Shown piece by piece: positions 39,626 to 48,816 of a stretch of 64,000 nucleotides of DNA. Origin of the DNA: an uncultured Caulobacteraceae bacterium (GTDB lineage: Bacteria; Pseudomonadota; Alphaproteobacteria; Caulobacterales; TH1-2); assembly GCA_937967425.1 (NCBI GenBank), contig CALBST010000452.1, positions 1 through 64,000 on the forward strand, in the 5' to 3' direction. Within the stretch, counting starts at the first letter, position 1. Each line of letters opens with the position of its first letter. A program made the translations under genes and the position numbers. The notes beneath the pieces are model-generated. The model had not been told where the DNA came from and made no database searches. It saw only the letters and a program-made list of their open reading frames with translations.

Positions 39626-42173
39626 CAGCTTCTTTCATCCGCTGAAAAGAGCGTTTGTTCAAGCCGGGGCTGAGGCTAGCCTCCCCGTCCAGGACGCAAC
39701 CCGCGGGCGCCAGCACACGGCCGACAAGGCCGTCCGGCAGCGCAATCTGTGCCTCGAAGCCCCGATCCCGGCGGACGAGCGATACGGCAATGTCCCCGCG
39801 CCGGGTGGGAACCACGCCTTCGGCGAAGTCCAGATCACAAAGATTTGGCGCAACGGCGACTTTCTCGAAGCCCGCACCATCAGGGACAACGCCAAGGACA
39901 TGCCGCGACAATTGCCATGTCGGCGTCGCGGAGAAACCATGCGCCAAGCTCGCATGAGGTTCAAAGCCCTCCCACAAGCTAGTCGCGCCGCGCGCAAGCA
40001 TCTTGCCGTAGCGATTCCGCATGAGCGCAAGCGCGCGATCGAATTGCCCCGTCTTGGCGAGCGCGGCGAAAACGAAATGGCTATAGAAGGTGTTGGCAAG
40101 CACGATGTCCGCGTCGATATCCATGGGCTCGCCTCCCAGCGTGACTGGCGGCGCCGGCGTGACTTTGAGCCTAGTGGGGTCGCTGATCCGTGCGGCAATA
40201 GCGTCCCAACGCGCGCGGGGCGCGCCACCCCATAGGATCATGGCCGCATTCGTGTGCTGCGATACACGCGGCTCGCGCTCGCCCGATATAGGATCGACGC
40301 AATCAACATAGAGCTGGCGCACATCGTCCCAATGCGCTTCGAGCGCGCCCTGTAAGACGGCCGCTTTATGCTCCAGTCGTTTGGCTTCCGCGTCCCACCC
40401 GAGGGCGCGCGCAATGTCCGTTGCGACGAGAAAAGCCCCGCACAATTGGGCGTTCAGCACCGTCGCGTAACCAGTACGCCCGACGGCCGCCCAATCCTGG
40501 AAGTGCCAGTAAGGCAAATCGGCGATGCGCCCGTCATCCGCCTGAAGCCGTTCAAACCAAGCGAGCGCCTTGAGCATGGTCGGGAAAAGCGCGCGCATGA
40601 GCGCTGCATCGCCCGAATATGCGAAATGGTCGCCGCAATTGAAAACCCATTGCAGCGTGAAATCCGGGATCAGCCAGCCGAAGCGGCGATAATCGCCCGG
40701 CGCAAACATTTCCAGCAATCCGTCGCGGCGCTGACTCTCGGCCGCCGAGACGAGAAAAAAGGCGTTGAGCGGATGGATGGACGGGCCGAACGTCGCCTCG
40801 CCCACGAGGTGCTCGACGGTCGCATCGCCCAGCCATTGACGCTGTTCGCGGCCGGGGCAATCGATCCAGCCGTCGTGCATGCATAATTCCAGCGTTCTGC
40901 GGCCCAACTCCCAAAGCTGGGTGAGCACCGGGTCGGAACAGCGGAAAGCGCCGCGCGCCTCGGCTGGATAGCGCGTCGATACGAGATCAACACTCAGAAT
41001 GTGCACGCCTTTCGGTGCGTTGCGGACCGTCACCTGCATCCAACGCACGGCATCCCATTCGAACGCCTCAAACACCTGCTGCCCCGGGCGCGCAACATAG
41101 CGGCTAACATGTGCGTCGAGCCCCAGCAGCGGACGTCGCTCGATGCGTGCGTCCTCCGCGATACCGGAATCCTCGAACTCTCCGGGCAGGCGCTCAGAAA
41201 CAACAAGGTCGAACTCCTCCCCGCCGCGCGCCTCGATCTCCAAACGCGGCCTGCCTGCTTCGATGCGGCCGAAATCGAGCAGGAAGCAGACGCCGCCGCC
41301 AGGCGGCGTTCGCACCAACGCGTCCTCGCCGCCGCCGACAAGCGCCTTCTCCAAGACTCTCGCATCGCCCAGCGCCCGGCCCAACGGCTCCGCATAGGCT
41401 TGTTCGACGATCGGAAGTTCGCGCAACTCCGCCTCACGCGCCCATACCAGGCGTCGCGGGGGAACAAGCGCTTCAGCCTGTTGCGGCAGCGTGTTCTTTT
41501 GCATCACTGGAAACGGGCGCGTCATCGCCCCTCCGAAGCGCGCCTCTGGCCCACCTCCGCCTGCTTCAAGGATGCGCACACCGCCCCATGCGCGGTCGTC
41601 AAAACCTGCCAACGTCCAGCCCTCTGGCAGTTTGCGCGCATCGAGCGATTCCACGAAGCCCAGCCCGGAATTCATCTGCGGCGTTGAACTATCCCAAGCG
41701 TCGCTTTCTATGGCGCGCCATAGGAGATCGCTCTGCAACGGGAATTGTTCATCGCCAAGATCGAAGCAGGCATCCAGCCACAGCGCTCCTTCGCCAAAGG
41801 TCTCGCGCCACAAGCCGCGGACGCCTTCGTAGAAGGCGGTATCGACGCCATAACAATGCACCAAAAAGGCAATGACATTATCGCCCGCGCGAAACGGCGC
41901 GGGATCGTCGTAACGGTCATAGCGGAGATTCAAGGGCGAACACCGTACCGGGCCACGCCCGATCCTCTGGCCGTTCACAAACAATTGGTACTTGCCGTCG
42001 CAAACCGTGTCGAGCTGGCAGGTTCGGGGACGCTGCTTCAGCACGAATCGTCGACGAAAGAGGAACCAGCGATTGAGGCCGTCCTGGCGGGGCGGCGCGC
42101 CACGCACTGCCGCGAAGAAGCCGTCGGCATTGAACGCCTGCCGGTCAGCCCAGATGAAGGGGGCGCGCTGCAT
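39612..42173 (-). CDS. Alpha-L-rhamnosidase-like protein (GH78 type)
   Basis: An 853-residue protein with the GH78 plan: N-terminal beta domains (CDGKYQLFVNGQRIGRGP, LDFGRIEAGRPRLEIEARGGEEFDL) and an (alpha/alpha)6 catalytic domain. The region DGWIDCPGREQRQWLGDA, about residues 430-448, corresponds to the conserved acidic motif of the family, and ARGATSLWEGFEP is another GH78 landmark. No signal peptide, so it would act in the cytoplasm on imported rhamnosides. GGAAGGAA precedes the ATG. It sits 45 bases past the fused aldolase gene in the same operon. Confidence 0.85.
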   Translation of the reverse strand: MQRAPFIWADRQAFNADGFFAAVRGAPPRQDGLNRWFLFRRRFVLKQRPRTCQLDTVCDGKYQLFVNGQRIGRGPVRCSPLNLRYDRYDDPAPFRAGDNVIAFLVHCYGVDTAFYEGVRGLWRETFGEGALWLDACFDLGDEQFPLQSDLLWRAIESDAWDSSTPQMNSGLGFVESLDARKLPEGWTLAGFDDRAWGGVRILEAGGGGPEARFGGAMTRPFPVMQKNTLPQQAEALVPPRRLVWAREAELRELPIVEQAYAEPLGRALGDARVLEKALVGGGEDALVRTPPGGGVCFLLDFGRIEAGRPRLEIEARGGEEFDLVVSERLPGEFEDSGIAEDARIERRPLLGLDAHVSRYVARPGQQVFEAFEWDAVRWMQVTVRNAPKGVHILSVDLVSTRYPAEARGAFRCSDPVLTQLWELGRRTLELCMHDGWIDCPGREQRQWLGDATVEHLVGEATFGPSIHPLNAFFLVSAAESQRRDGLLEMFAPGDYRRFGWLIPDFTLQWVFNCGDHFAYSGDAALMRALFPTMLKALAWFERLQADDGRIADLPYWHFQDWAAVGRTGYATVLNAQLCGAFLVATDIARALGWDAEAKRLEHKAAVLQGALEAHWDDVRQLYVDCVDPISGEREPRVSQHTNAAMILWGGAPRARWDAIAARISDPTRLKVTPAPPVTLGGEPMDIDADIVLANTFYSHFVFAALAKTGQFDRALALMRNRYGKMLARGATSLWEGFEPHASLAHGFSATPTWQLSRHVLGVVPDGAGFEKVAVAPNLCDLDFAEGVVPTRRGDIAVSLVRRDRGFEAQIALPDGLVGRVLAPAGCVLDGEASLSPGLNKRSFQRMKEADDGS

Positions 42174-42218
42174 TCGCCGTTCCTTCCAACGCCCTGCCGC
42201 CGCATACCGCCCAGAATC

Positions 42219-44306
42219 TCACCGCACGAACGATCCGACATTGCCGCCATCGACATTGAGAATGTTGCCCGTCGACTTCGCCGAGCCTGGTCCGGCGAAG
42301 AACGCAATTGCCTCGGCGACATCTTCCGGCAAAACTTCGCGCTGCAATAGAGAGCGTTTGCGATAATAGTCTTCAAGGCTGTCGGCGTCGATTCCATAAG
42401 CGGCCGCTCGCTCGGCGCGCCAGTTTCCAGACCAAATTTGCGAGCCGCGCAAGACGGCGTCGGGGTTCACACAATTCACCCGAATGCCGAACGGCGCCCC
42501 TTCCAGCGCTAAGCATCGCGCCAAATGCAATTCCGCAGCCTTGGCCGAAGCATACGCCGACGCGCCGGGCGTGGCGGCCAAAGCGTTTTTGGATACGACG
42601 AAGACTATCGCCCCCTCGCCCTGTCCCTTCATCGTCTTGAACGCTTCGCGCGCGGCTAGGAAATAGCCATCGGCGAGAACTGCATAGGTTCGCCGCCAGA
42701 GATCAAGACTCGTCTCTTCGATCGGGGCGGCGCTTGCGAGGCCAGCGTTCGCCACAAGAATGTCGATGCCGCCGAATTGCGCAATGCAGGCCTGATAAGC
42801 GTCAGCCACCGCCGCTTCGCTAGTGACGTCCGCCTTCGCTCCCGCAACCCGATCGCGATCACCGGCCGCACCCAGTTCCTCGACCGCCTGTTCAAGGGCC
42901 TCTCCAGACAAGTCGAGCAGGAAGACACAGGCGCCGTCCCTGAGCAATCGCGCCGCCGCCGCCCGCCCGATCCCGCCTGCGCCGCCGGTGATCAACGCCA
43001 CCCGCCCCTCAAGCGCCCTGGGCTTGGGAAGCCGCTTCAGCTTGGCCTCTTCCAGGAGCCAATATTCAATGTCGAACGCTTCCTGATCCGGCAATCCGCG
43101 ATAGCGCGACACCGCCTCGGCCCCGCGCATGACATTGATGGCGTTGGTGAAGAACTCGCTTGCGACGCGCGCCGTCGCCTTGTCCTTGGCGAATGCGATC
43201 AACCCGACGCCCGGCGCACAAAACAGAACCGGATTGGGATCGCGCATTGGCGGGCTGTCAGCCCGCGTGCAGGTTTCGTAATATGTTCGATAGTCCGCGC
43301 GATAAGCCTCGATGCGCGCCTCCAGCGCGTCGCCGTCATCGGTGCCCACCACCATAGGGCGCACCTTCGTTCTCAGAAAATGGTCCGGACAAGAAGTGCC
43401 GATATGCGCAAGCCGCTCCAGATCGCGCCCACAAACGAATTCGAGCACTTCGGGAGCGTCACTGAAATGACCGATTTTCGGCCCCCACCCGCTCACCAGC
43501 GGCCGCAACCGCGTCATGAGCGCCACCGCTGCCTGCTGGCGCTCATGACGCGGCAACGTCGCAACCGTCGCGCCTCCGAAGGCGCGCCCCTTCGACAATT
43601 CGTCATTCAAGTACGCGGCGGCCTTCTGTATCGTCTCTAACGTCGTTTCGTAACATGCCCTAGCCGTGTCGCCCCAGGTGACAAGGCCGTGATTCTGCAA
43701 AATGACCCCGCGCAGATCGGGGTTCTCGTCGATCATCGCGCGTAGTAGACGTGCTAATTCCCAGCCTGGGCGCCGCCACGGCTGCCAACCGATTGACGCA
43801 CCAAATACTTTGCGCGTCAATGCTTCTCCCGCCTCCGCCGCCGCCAAGGCCGTGATCGAATCGGGGTGCATGTGATCAATATGCCGGAACGGCAGCAACG
43901 CGTGCAGCGCTGTATCGATCGAAGCCGCTCGGGGGTTGAGTTTGAAGGTGCAATGCGCCAGCAGCGCCGCCATCGAATCTTCCTTCGTCGGCCCATCGTA
44001 GCAGGCATCGAGTTCGACTAAGCGCTTCATATCGAGCGTTGCAAAACCGTCGCGTTCTATCGTGCCGAGATCGCCGCCGGACCCCTTCACCCAAAGGACG
44101 CTGACGGGCGCCCCGGTAAGGGGATCGGCATCCTCGATCTTCGCAGAAGTGTTGCCGCCGCCGAAATTGGTGACTGCAAGATCCTGGCCCAGCAGCCGGG
44201 ATCGATAAATGAGACGCTCCGCTTCGGTTACGCCAGCGTCTTCGTCACGCCATCGCATCACCGGCGGATCGATCAGGGTCGAACCCACGCTGGCGCCGCC
44301 GTCCAT
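42219..44306 (-). CDS. rhaD: Rhamnulose-1-phosphate aldolase/dehydrogenase fusion
   Basis: About 695 residues. The N-terminal class II aldolase domain (to ~400) carries the zinc-binding HIDHMHPDS near residue 142 and GVILQNHGLVTWGD; it splits rhamnulose-1-phosphate into dihydroxyacetone phosphate and L-lactaldehyde. The C-terminal short-chain dehydrogenase domain has ALITGGAGGIGRAAA (~435) and a YASAK active site (~584), and oxidises lactaldehyde to lactate. Length and order match the known bifunctional family. I start at ATG 44306, which has GGAGG 7 bases upstream; a GTG at 44327 also has a Shine-Dalgarno. It leads the operon with the rhamnosidase and DeoR genes. Confidence 0.93.
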   Translation of the reverse strand: MDGGASVGSTLIDPPVMRWRDEDAGVTEAERLIYRSRLLGQDLAVTNFGGGNTSAKIEDADPLTGAPVSVLWVKGSGGDLGTIERDGFATLDMKRLVELDACYDGPTKEDSMAALLAHCTFKLNPRAASIDTALHALLPFRHIDHMHPDSITALAAAEAGEALTRKVFGASIGWQPWRRPGWELARLLRAMIDENPDLRGVILQNHGLVTWGDTARACYETTLETIQKAAAYLNDELSKGRAFGGATVATLPRHERQQAAVALMTRLRPLVSGWGPKIGHFSDAPEVLEFVCGRDLERLAHIGTSCPDHFLRTKVRPMVVGTDDGDALEARIEAYRADYRTYYETCTRADSPPMRDPNPVLFCAPGVGLIAFAKDKATARVASEFFTNAINVMRGAEAVSRYRGLPDQEAFDIEYWLLEEAKLKRLPKPRALEGRVALITGGAGGIGRAAAARLLRDGACVFLLDLSGEALEQAVEELGAAGDRDRVAGAKADVTSEAAVADAYQACIAQFGGIDILVANAGLASAAPIEETSLDLWRRTYAVLADGYFLAAREAFKTMKGQGEGAIVFVVSKNALAATPGASAYASAKAAELHLARCLALEGAPFGIRVNCVNPDAVLRGSQIWSGNWRAERAAAYGIDADSLEDYYRKRSLLQREVLPEDVAEAIAFFAGPGSAKSTGNILNVDGGNVGSFVR

Positions 44307-44362
44307 CCCAGGCCCTCCAAAATACACTTGCCTCCAGCTTAGACGTCTGCTCCGTCATAGAC

Positions 44363-44387
44363 AATCATAAAACGATCATTTATGATC
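44363..44387. promoter_or_regulatory. Candidate DeoR operator, rhaD promoter
   Basis: AATCATA followed by ACGATCATTTATGATC; GATCATTTATGATC (44374-44387) is a perfect dyad. It matches the site at 38711-38734 and lies between the divergent rhaD and lipoprotein-RidA genes, so it could control both. Confidence 0.62.
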
Positions 44388-44438
44388 TTATTCAGTCATA
44401 TTGATGGCGCCGTGAGCCTACAAGGGTTAAGAGCAGGC

Positions 44439-44888
44439 ATGATCAGGCTGACCGTTCTTCTTCCGCTAGCACTGTTGGTCTGCGCCTGCGCGAGCACGCC
44501 GAGCGCATCGATCAGCGCACTTCGTGACGCACGATCGGACGCGCTTGGCCCTTATTCGCAAGCCATCGAAGCGAACGGATTTGTTTTCGTCTCTGGCGTG
44601 ATCGCGTTCAATTCGCAGACGAACGAATTCGCGCCCGCCGAGATCGACGCGCAAACACGACAATGCCTGGAAAATCTTCGTTCCATTCTTGAGTCGAACG
44701 GTTTGTCGTTGGCCGATGTTGTGAAGACAACCGTGTTTCTGCGTAACGCCGCAGACATGGCGGGCATGAACGCCGCCTACAGCCTCTATTTCCACACCCG
44801 TCCGCCCGCCCGCACAACCGTTCCTGGGGCTGATTGGGGCAGGCCAGACATATTGATCGAGATTGAAGCAATCGCTTTGCGCAGGTGA
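44439..44888 (+). CDS. RidA-like lipoprotein
   Basis: About 149 residues. A lipoprotein signal (LTVLLPLALLVCACAS, lipobox LVCAC) is followed by a complete RidA/YjgF domain: ALGPYSQAIEANGFVFVSGVIAF, ENLRSILESNGLSLADVVKTTVFL and RTTVPGADWGRPDILIEIEAIAL, in which the usual substrate-binding arginine is visible in PPARTTVP. The location in the envelope is unusual for this family. Start ATG 44439 is chosen because it opens the signal peptide. Divergent from rhaD, convergent with the kinase. Confidence 0.85.
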   Translation: MIRLTVLLPLALLVCACASTPSASISALRDARSDALGPYSQAIEANGFVFVSGVIAFNSQTNEFAPAEIDAQTRQCLENLRSILESNGLSLADVVKTTVFLRNAADMAGMNAAYSLYFHTRPPARTTVPGADWGRPDILIEIEAIALRR

Positions 44889-44892
44889 CGCG

Positions 44893-46293
44893 TCAGGATT
44901 GCGCGGCCCGTTCTCTCCATTTGGCGCGGTAGCCCTCTAAATCGACATCAAGCGGTGGAATCGCAGTGAGTGTAGAATGGCCGCCCAGTTCCGGCAGCAG
45001 CAACCGCAGCGCTCCAAAGGATACGTCGTTCTCCGAACCCGCGACATAGACGCGTGCATCAGGCCGTAATGAAGCCAACGCCCGAATGAAAGCTTCCGAG
45101 CGCGCAAAGCGGCCATCGACAAGCAATGGGCCATTCGCGCCGATCAGATCAAGGGCGACGTCCGACATCAGCGCCGCATAGAGCGCGACGGCGCCTGCCG
45201 CCTGCAGGGGATCGGCAGGCCGATGGAGCCACCTTCCCTGCGCTGCGGGAAAGGGGCCCGTCCCAGGCGCCATGGTCGGCAGGATCATGGCGCTAACTGC
45301 TATCGTATCGCAAAGAGCCGCAAGGATCGGTTCTTGCAGATGCGGGAGATCGATTTGCGGGGTGTCCAGAAGTTCTATTTCGCGCCCGCCCATAAACAAC
45401 GCCGTCGGCGCCGGTCGACCCACAACATCGACATTGACGAGACAACCGCGTTCGCTTGCTAGAGCCGAGAGGTCAGCCTCATCACCTGGCCCGAGAGAGC
45501 GCATGGAAACGAACCACGTGCCCGTCGACACCAATGTTGCATCTTGGTGAGCGAACTCGGGAAACGCACGTGCGGCATTTAAGGCGGCGTTCGAATCATG
45601 AACGCCCACATAGACGACGACGTCGTCCAGGAGGCCGGTGCGGTGCGCCCATTGGGGCAGAATCGGTCCGAGCGCTTCATGCGCATGCCGCAGCGGCGCC
45701 AGCCGCGCCGCCCACCCTCTGCGTATCGCCATGTCAGAAGCGCACTGGCGAGCCGGCGACCATAGATCGGTGTGCGCCCCCAAGCTCGTGACCTCGCACG
45801 AAGTCACGCCCGACAAGCGCCAAGCCCAATATTGCGCCCAAGGGAGTATCGTCGCATCGCCTGTAAGCAGGCTCGGGTGAATTTTCTCCAGACAATGCAA
45901 TTGTAGCCCAAGATTGAGAGCCAACCCCATCGCCGGCGAGCCCGTTATGGAGAAATCATCCCGTTGCCTCAGATAGGATTCCCGCAGATCTGCCGGTGGC
46001 GTATACTCATAATCCATCGGCGCTGCAGCCAGCTTGCCGTCACGCACAATCGCCGCCGCCGCGCCATGACCGACTGGGATTATCCCAGCCACGCGTCCGA
46101 GCCGCGCGAACTCCGCGAGCACCGAACGAAGCCAAACCTCAACGCCGGCGACGTCGAGCGCTGGATAACCATGGGAAAGAGATTGCTCGTTAGCACGCGC
46201 CTCCCGTCGAACGAGACGGCCGGCGTCGGTCCACAGCGACGCTTTCACCATGGTTTTTCCGACATCCAGCACGACAAACAAACGATCGGGCAT
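44893..46293 (-). CDS. FGGY carbohydrate kinase, probable rhamnulokinase
   Basis: A 466-residue sugar kinase with the two actin-like ATPase domains: VVLDVGKTMVKASLWTDAGRLV at the start, VGVHDSNAALNAA in the middle and LVSTGTWFVSMRSLG after it; VYVAGSENDVSFGALRLLLPEL is near the end. Position between rhaD and rhaI implies phosphorylation of L-rhamnulose. CGGAG lies 6 bases before ATG 46293. It is divergent from rhaI over a short promoter region. Substrate specificity is inferred, not visible. Confidence 0.87.
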   Translation of the reverse strand: MPDRLFVVLDVGKTMVKASLWTDAGRLVRREARANEQSLSHGYPALDVAGVEVWLRSVLAEFARLGRVAGIIPVGHGAAAAIVRDGKLAAAPMDYEYTPPADLRESYLRQRDDFSITGSPAMGLALNLGLQLHCLEKIHPSLLTGDATILPWAQYWAWRLSGVTSCEVTSLGAHTDLWSPARQCASDMAIRRGWAARLAPLRHAHEALGPILPQWAHRTGLLDDVVVYVGVHDSNAALNAARAFPEFAHQDATLVSTGTWFVSMRSLGPGDEADLSALASERGCLVNVDVVGRPAPTALFMGGREIELLDTPQIDLPHLQEPILAALCDTIAVSAMILPTMAPGTGPFPAAQGRWLHRPADPLQAAGAVALYAALMSDVALDLIGANGPLLVDGRFARSEAFIRALASLRPDARVYVAGSENDVSFGALRLLLPELGGHSTLTAIPPLDVDLEGYRAKWRERAAQS

Positions 46294-46322
46294 AGGAACT
46301 CCGAACCGGCCGCATTTCAGTA

Positions 46323-46357
46323 TGGACATACGTCCACATGCCGCTAAAATCGATCAT
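46323..46357. promoter_or_regulatory. Dyad and GATCAT half-site, kinase/rhaI promoter
   Basis: TGGACATACGTCCA (46323-46336) is a perfect 5-bp dyad with a 4-base spacer, and a GATCAT half-site follows at 46352-46357. Both lie in the 111 bases between the divergent kinase and rhaI genes and are candidate operators. Confidence 0.45.
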
Positions 46358-46404
46358 ATTCGCGCACCTTCCGTCAATGGTCGTCCAACTGGAGCTTAAG
46401 GTCC

Positions 46405-47697
46405 ATGTCCCGTCAGCCCTTGTCGCAGGAAGCCATCGCCGACCATAACGCTAAGCTGCGGCCGCCGCTGGAAGAGGACTATGAAAGCCTCGGCCGCACG
46501 CTCAGCCGCAAGGGCGCCAACATCGAAGAAATCAAACGCAAGGTCGCCGGCTTTTCGATCGCGACACCGACCTGGGCGACCGGCCGCGGCGGCACCCGCT
46601 TCGCCAAGTTCGCTATCCCAGGCGAACCCACCGACATCCATGAGAAGCTCGAAGATTGTGCGGTCGTACAGCAATTGTGCAGGTCGGCGCCTCGCGTTTC
46701 TTTGCATTTTCCATGGGACAGCGCCAGCGACTATGACGCGCTACGAGAAGAGGCCGAAGCTCTTGAGCTTGGCTTCGACGCCGTAAACTCGAACACTTTC
46801 CAGGATCAGCCCGGCCAAGCGCATTCCTATCGGAACGGCAGCCTGAGCGCGACCGACGCGGCTGTGCGTGAACAGACCATCGCCCACAATATCGATTGCA
46901 TCGAAATCGGCAGGAAACTGGGCTCTCGCGCCATCACCGTCTGGGTGGGCGATGGTTCGAATTTTCCGGGTCAGCAGGATTTCAACAAGGCGTTCGACCG
47001 CTATGTAGCGGCCGCCTCCGCGGTGTATGCGGCTTTGCCGGAAGATTGGCTCATGCTGCTTGAACACAAACTGTTCGAGCCCGCCTTCTACTCCACCGTC
47101 ATTTCCGACTGGGGCAGCTCCATGATGGCGGCGCAAGAACTCGGGCCTAAGGCGAAGTGTCTCATCGATCTCGGCCACCATGCGCCCAATGTGAATATCG
47201 AGCAGATCGTTGCGCGCTTGCACCGCGCTGGAAAGCTTGGCGGCTTTCATTTCAACGATAGCAAGTACGGCGACGACGACCTCGATTCAGGCTCGATCAA
47301 TCCCCACCAACTATTCCTAGTGTTCCACGAACTCGCCGAGGCGGAAGCGCGCACGCCTGACGATTTCACGCCGGCTTACATGATCGACCAATCGCACAAT
47401 GTCACCGATCCTATCGAGAGTTTGCTCTCCTCCACCGAGGCGATCGTCGCCGCCTATGCTAAAGCCGCCCTCGTCGATCGGGATGCGCTGCACGAAGCTC
47501 AAGAGCGCAACGACGCCATGATGGCGTTTCAAGCGCTACGCGCTGCCTATAAGATCGATGTATCCCCTATTCTCGCTATGGCGCGCGCAGAAGCAGGAGG
47601 CGCAATCGACGTGCTCGCCTTCTATCGGCAATCGAACTGGCGCGAACGAAAAGCCCAGGAGCGCAAGCCCGTTGGGCTCGGCGCCGGCATCGTCTAA
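46405..47697 (+). CDS. rhaI: L-rhamnose isomerase, RhaI type
   Basis: A 430-residue TIM-barrel isomerase that converts L-rhamnose to L-rhamnulose. Features of the RhaI type include SLHFPWDSASDYD, FDAVNSNTFQDQ, TVWVGDGSNFPGQQDF, the metal-site LLEHKLFEPAFYSTV, CLIDLGHHAPNVNIEQIVARL and GGFHFNDSKYGDDDLDSGS. Start at 46405 with GGAG and AAGG upstream. It ends overlapping the convergent class II aldolase gene by 4 bases. Confidence 0.94.
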   Translation: MSRQPLSQEAIADHNAKLRPPLEEDYESLGRTLSRKGANIEEIKRKVAGFSIATPTWATGRGGTRFAKFAIPGEPTDIHEKLEDCAVVQQLCRSAPRVSLHFPWDSASDYDALREEAEALELGFDAVNSNTFQDQPGQAHSYRNGSLSATDAAVREQTIAHNIDCIEIGRKLGSRAITVWVGDGSNFPGQQDFNKAFDRYVAAASAVYAALPEDWLMLLEHKLFEPAFYSTVISDWGSSMMAAQELGPKAKCLIDLGHHAPNVNIEQIVARLHRAGKLGGFHFNDSKYGDDDLDSGSINPHQLFLVFHELAEAEARTPDDFTPAYMIDQSHNVTDPIESLLSSTEAIVAAYAKAALVDRDALHEAQERNDAMMAFQALRAAYKIDVSPILAMARAEAGGAIDVLAFYRQSNWRERKAQERKPVGLGAGIV

Positions 47698-48752
47698 TCT
47701 GATTTCGCCCGCTGCGCTTCGAGTCTCTGACGGAATTTCTCCGCGTCCCAGTCAGCGAGTTCCCATGCCTGTTCAATCGACAGGCCCGTCACCGCGGCAC
47801 GCTCGGGAATGCGCCGCCCGATCTCGGCCAGCGCTTGCGCCATCGCCAGCGCACCTTCTGTCAGGCTGCGCCTGGCCAAGGCGCCAACGCCCTTCACATA
47901 AACCAGCGAAGGCTCGACGCCAGCCCGTTCGTGCATCCGCCGTAACGCCTGATCGACCCTCGGATCGGCCTGGACAGGTGCGGCGGCCCCGCCCAGAAAC
48001 ACGACTTGGTCCGGCATCAGCGCTCGGTCCGTCATGACAGCAAATAAGTGCGCGTCACACGCTGCGCCGCAATGTGCAGCGCATAGTGCGAATTCCTCAG
48101 TCTCGAGGTCGCGCACCGACTCAAGATCAGCTTCCGGGAGATCGCGCGCCGGTAAAGCGAGCGCGGCTTCAACGCGCCGCAAGAGCGCCGCCGCCGCCGA
48201 AGGCGTTTCGGCTCCAACTACAACGCCATGATTTTGCAGCAAGAGGACATCCGGTCGTGAGCCGGTAGCGAACACGCTCGCCACAGCCGCCGCCAAAGGC
48301 GCCCCGGGTTTGACATAAGTAAGGAAAGCGCCCGCTATTTTCGCCGAATTCATTGCGTCAGAAAAGCGAGCCGCGCCTTCCGCTAGAATCGATGTCGTCG
48401 TGCTTTCAATGGCGTGCGCATGGATCACGACTGCGTGCGGCATCAGCGCATGCAACGCCGTTTCGATGGATGGTCGCAGGCTCTCTCCGGCGGCCTCTCC
48501 CATAGGTGAGATCGTGGCCAGACGGCGCTCATCGCCACTTGCGGCTGCTTCTCGCGCTTGGCCCAGCGATACAGGAACAAAAATCCCGCGTGCGACGGCG
48601 TCGCGCATCCAGGTTCCCGAAGCTTTCACCCAAAGCGTATCGCCCTGCTTGATCGAAGAATTGCCGCCCGCCCCTTGGATCAAAAGAGGATCGGAGCCGA
48701 GCGCTGCCGAAACGTGCGCCAACTCCGCGATTGGTGCAGTCGCCGCGATCAT
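47694..48752 (-). CDS. Class II aldolase/adducin family protein
   Basis: A 352-residue protein. The aldolase fold shows LLIQGAGGNSSIKQGDTLWVKASGTWM, the metal-binding pair in VVIHAHAIESTTTS and the third ligand region DVLLLQNHGVVVG. It resembles the aldolase half of the fused RhaD at 42219 but lacks a dehydrogenase domain. It might act on another deoxysugar phosphate, or be a second rhamnulose aldolase. GAGGAAAG precedes the ATG. Same strand as the esterase gene, 64 bases from it. Confidence 0.83.
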   Translation of the reverse strand: MIAATAPIAELAHVSAALGSDPLLIQGAGGNSSIKQGDTLWVKASGTWMRDAVARGIFVPVSLGQAREAAASGDERRLATISPMGEAAGESLRPSIETALHALMPHAVVIHAHAIESTTTSILAEGAARFSDAMNSAKIAGAFLTYVKPGAPLAAAVASVFATGSRPDVLLLQNHGVVVGAETPSAAAALLRRVEAALALPARDLPEADLESVRDLETEEFALCAAHCGAACDAHLFAVMTDRALMPDQVVFLGGAAAPVQADPRVDQALRRMHERAGVEPSLVYVKGVGALARRSLTEGALAMAQALAEIGRRIPERAAVTGLSIEQAWELADWDAEKFRQRLEAQRAKSD

Positions 48753-48816
48753 GCTTTCCTCATTTCAACCTTGGCCGATCGGCCATAGTGACCACCTCGG
48801 ACGGCCATATGCGCCT

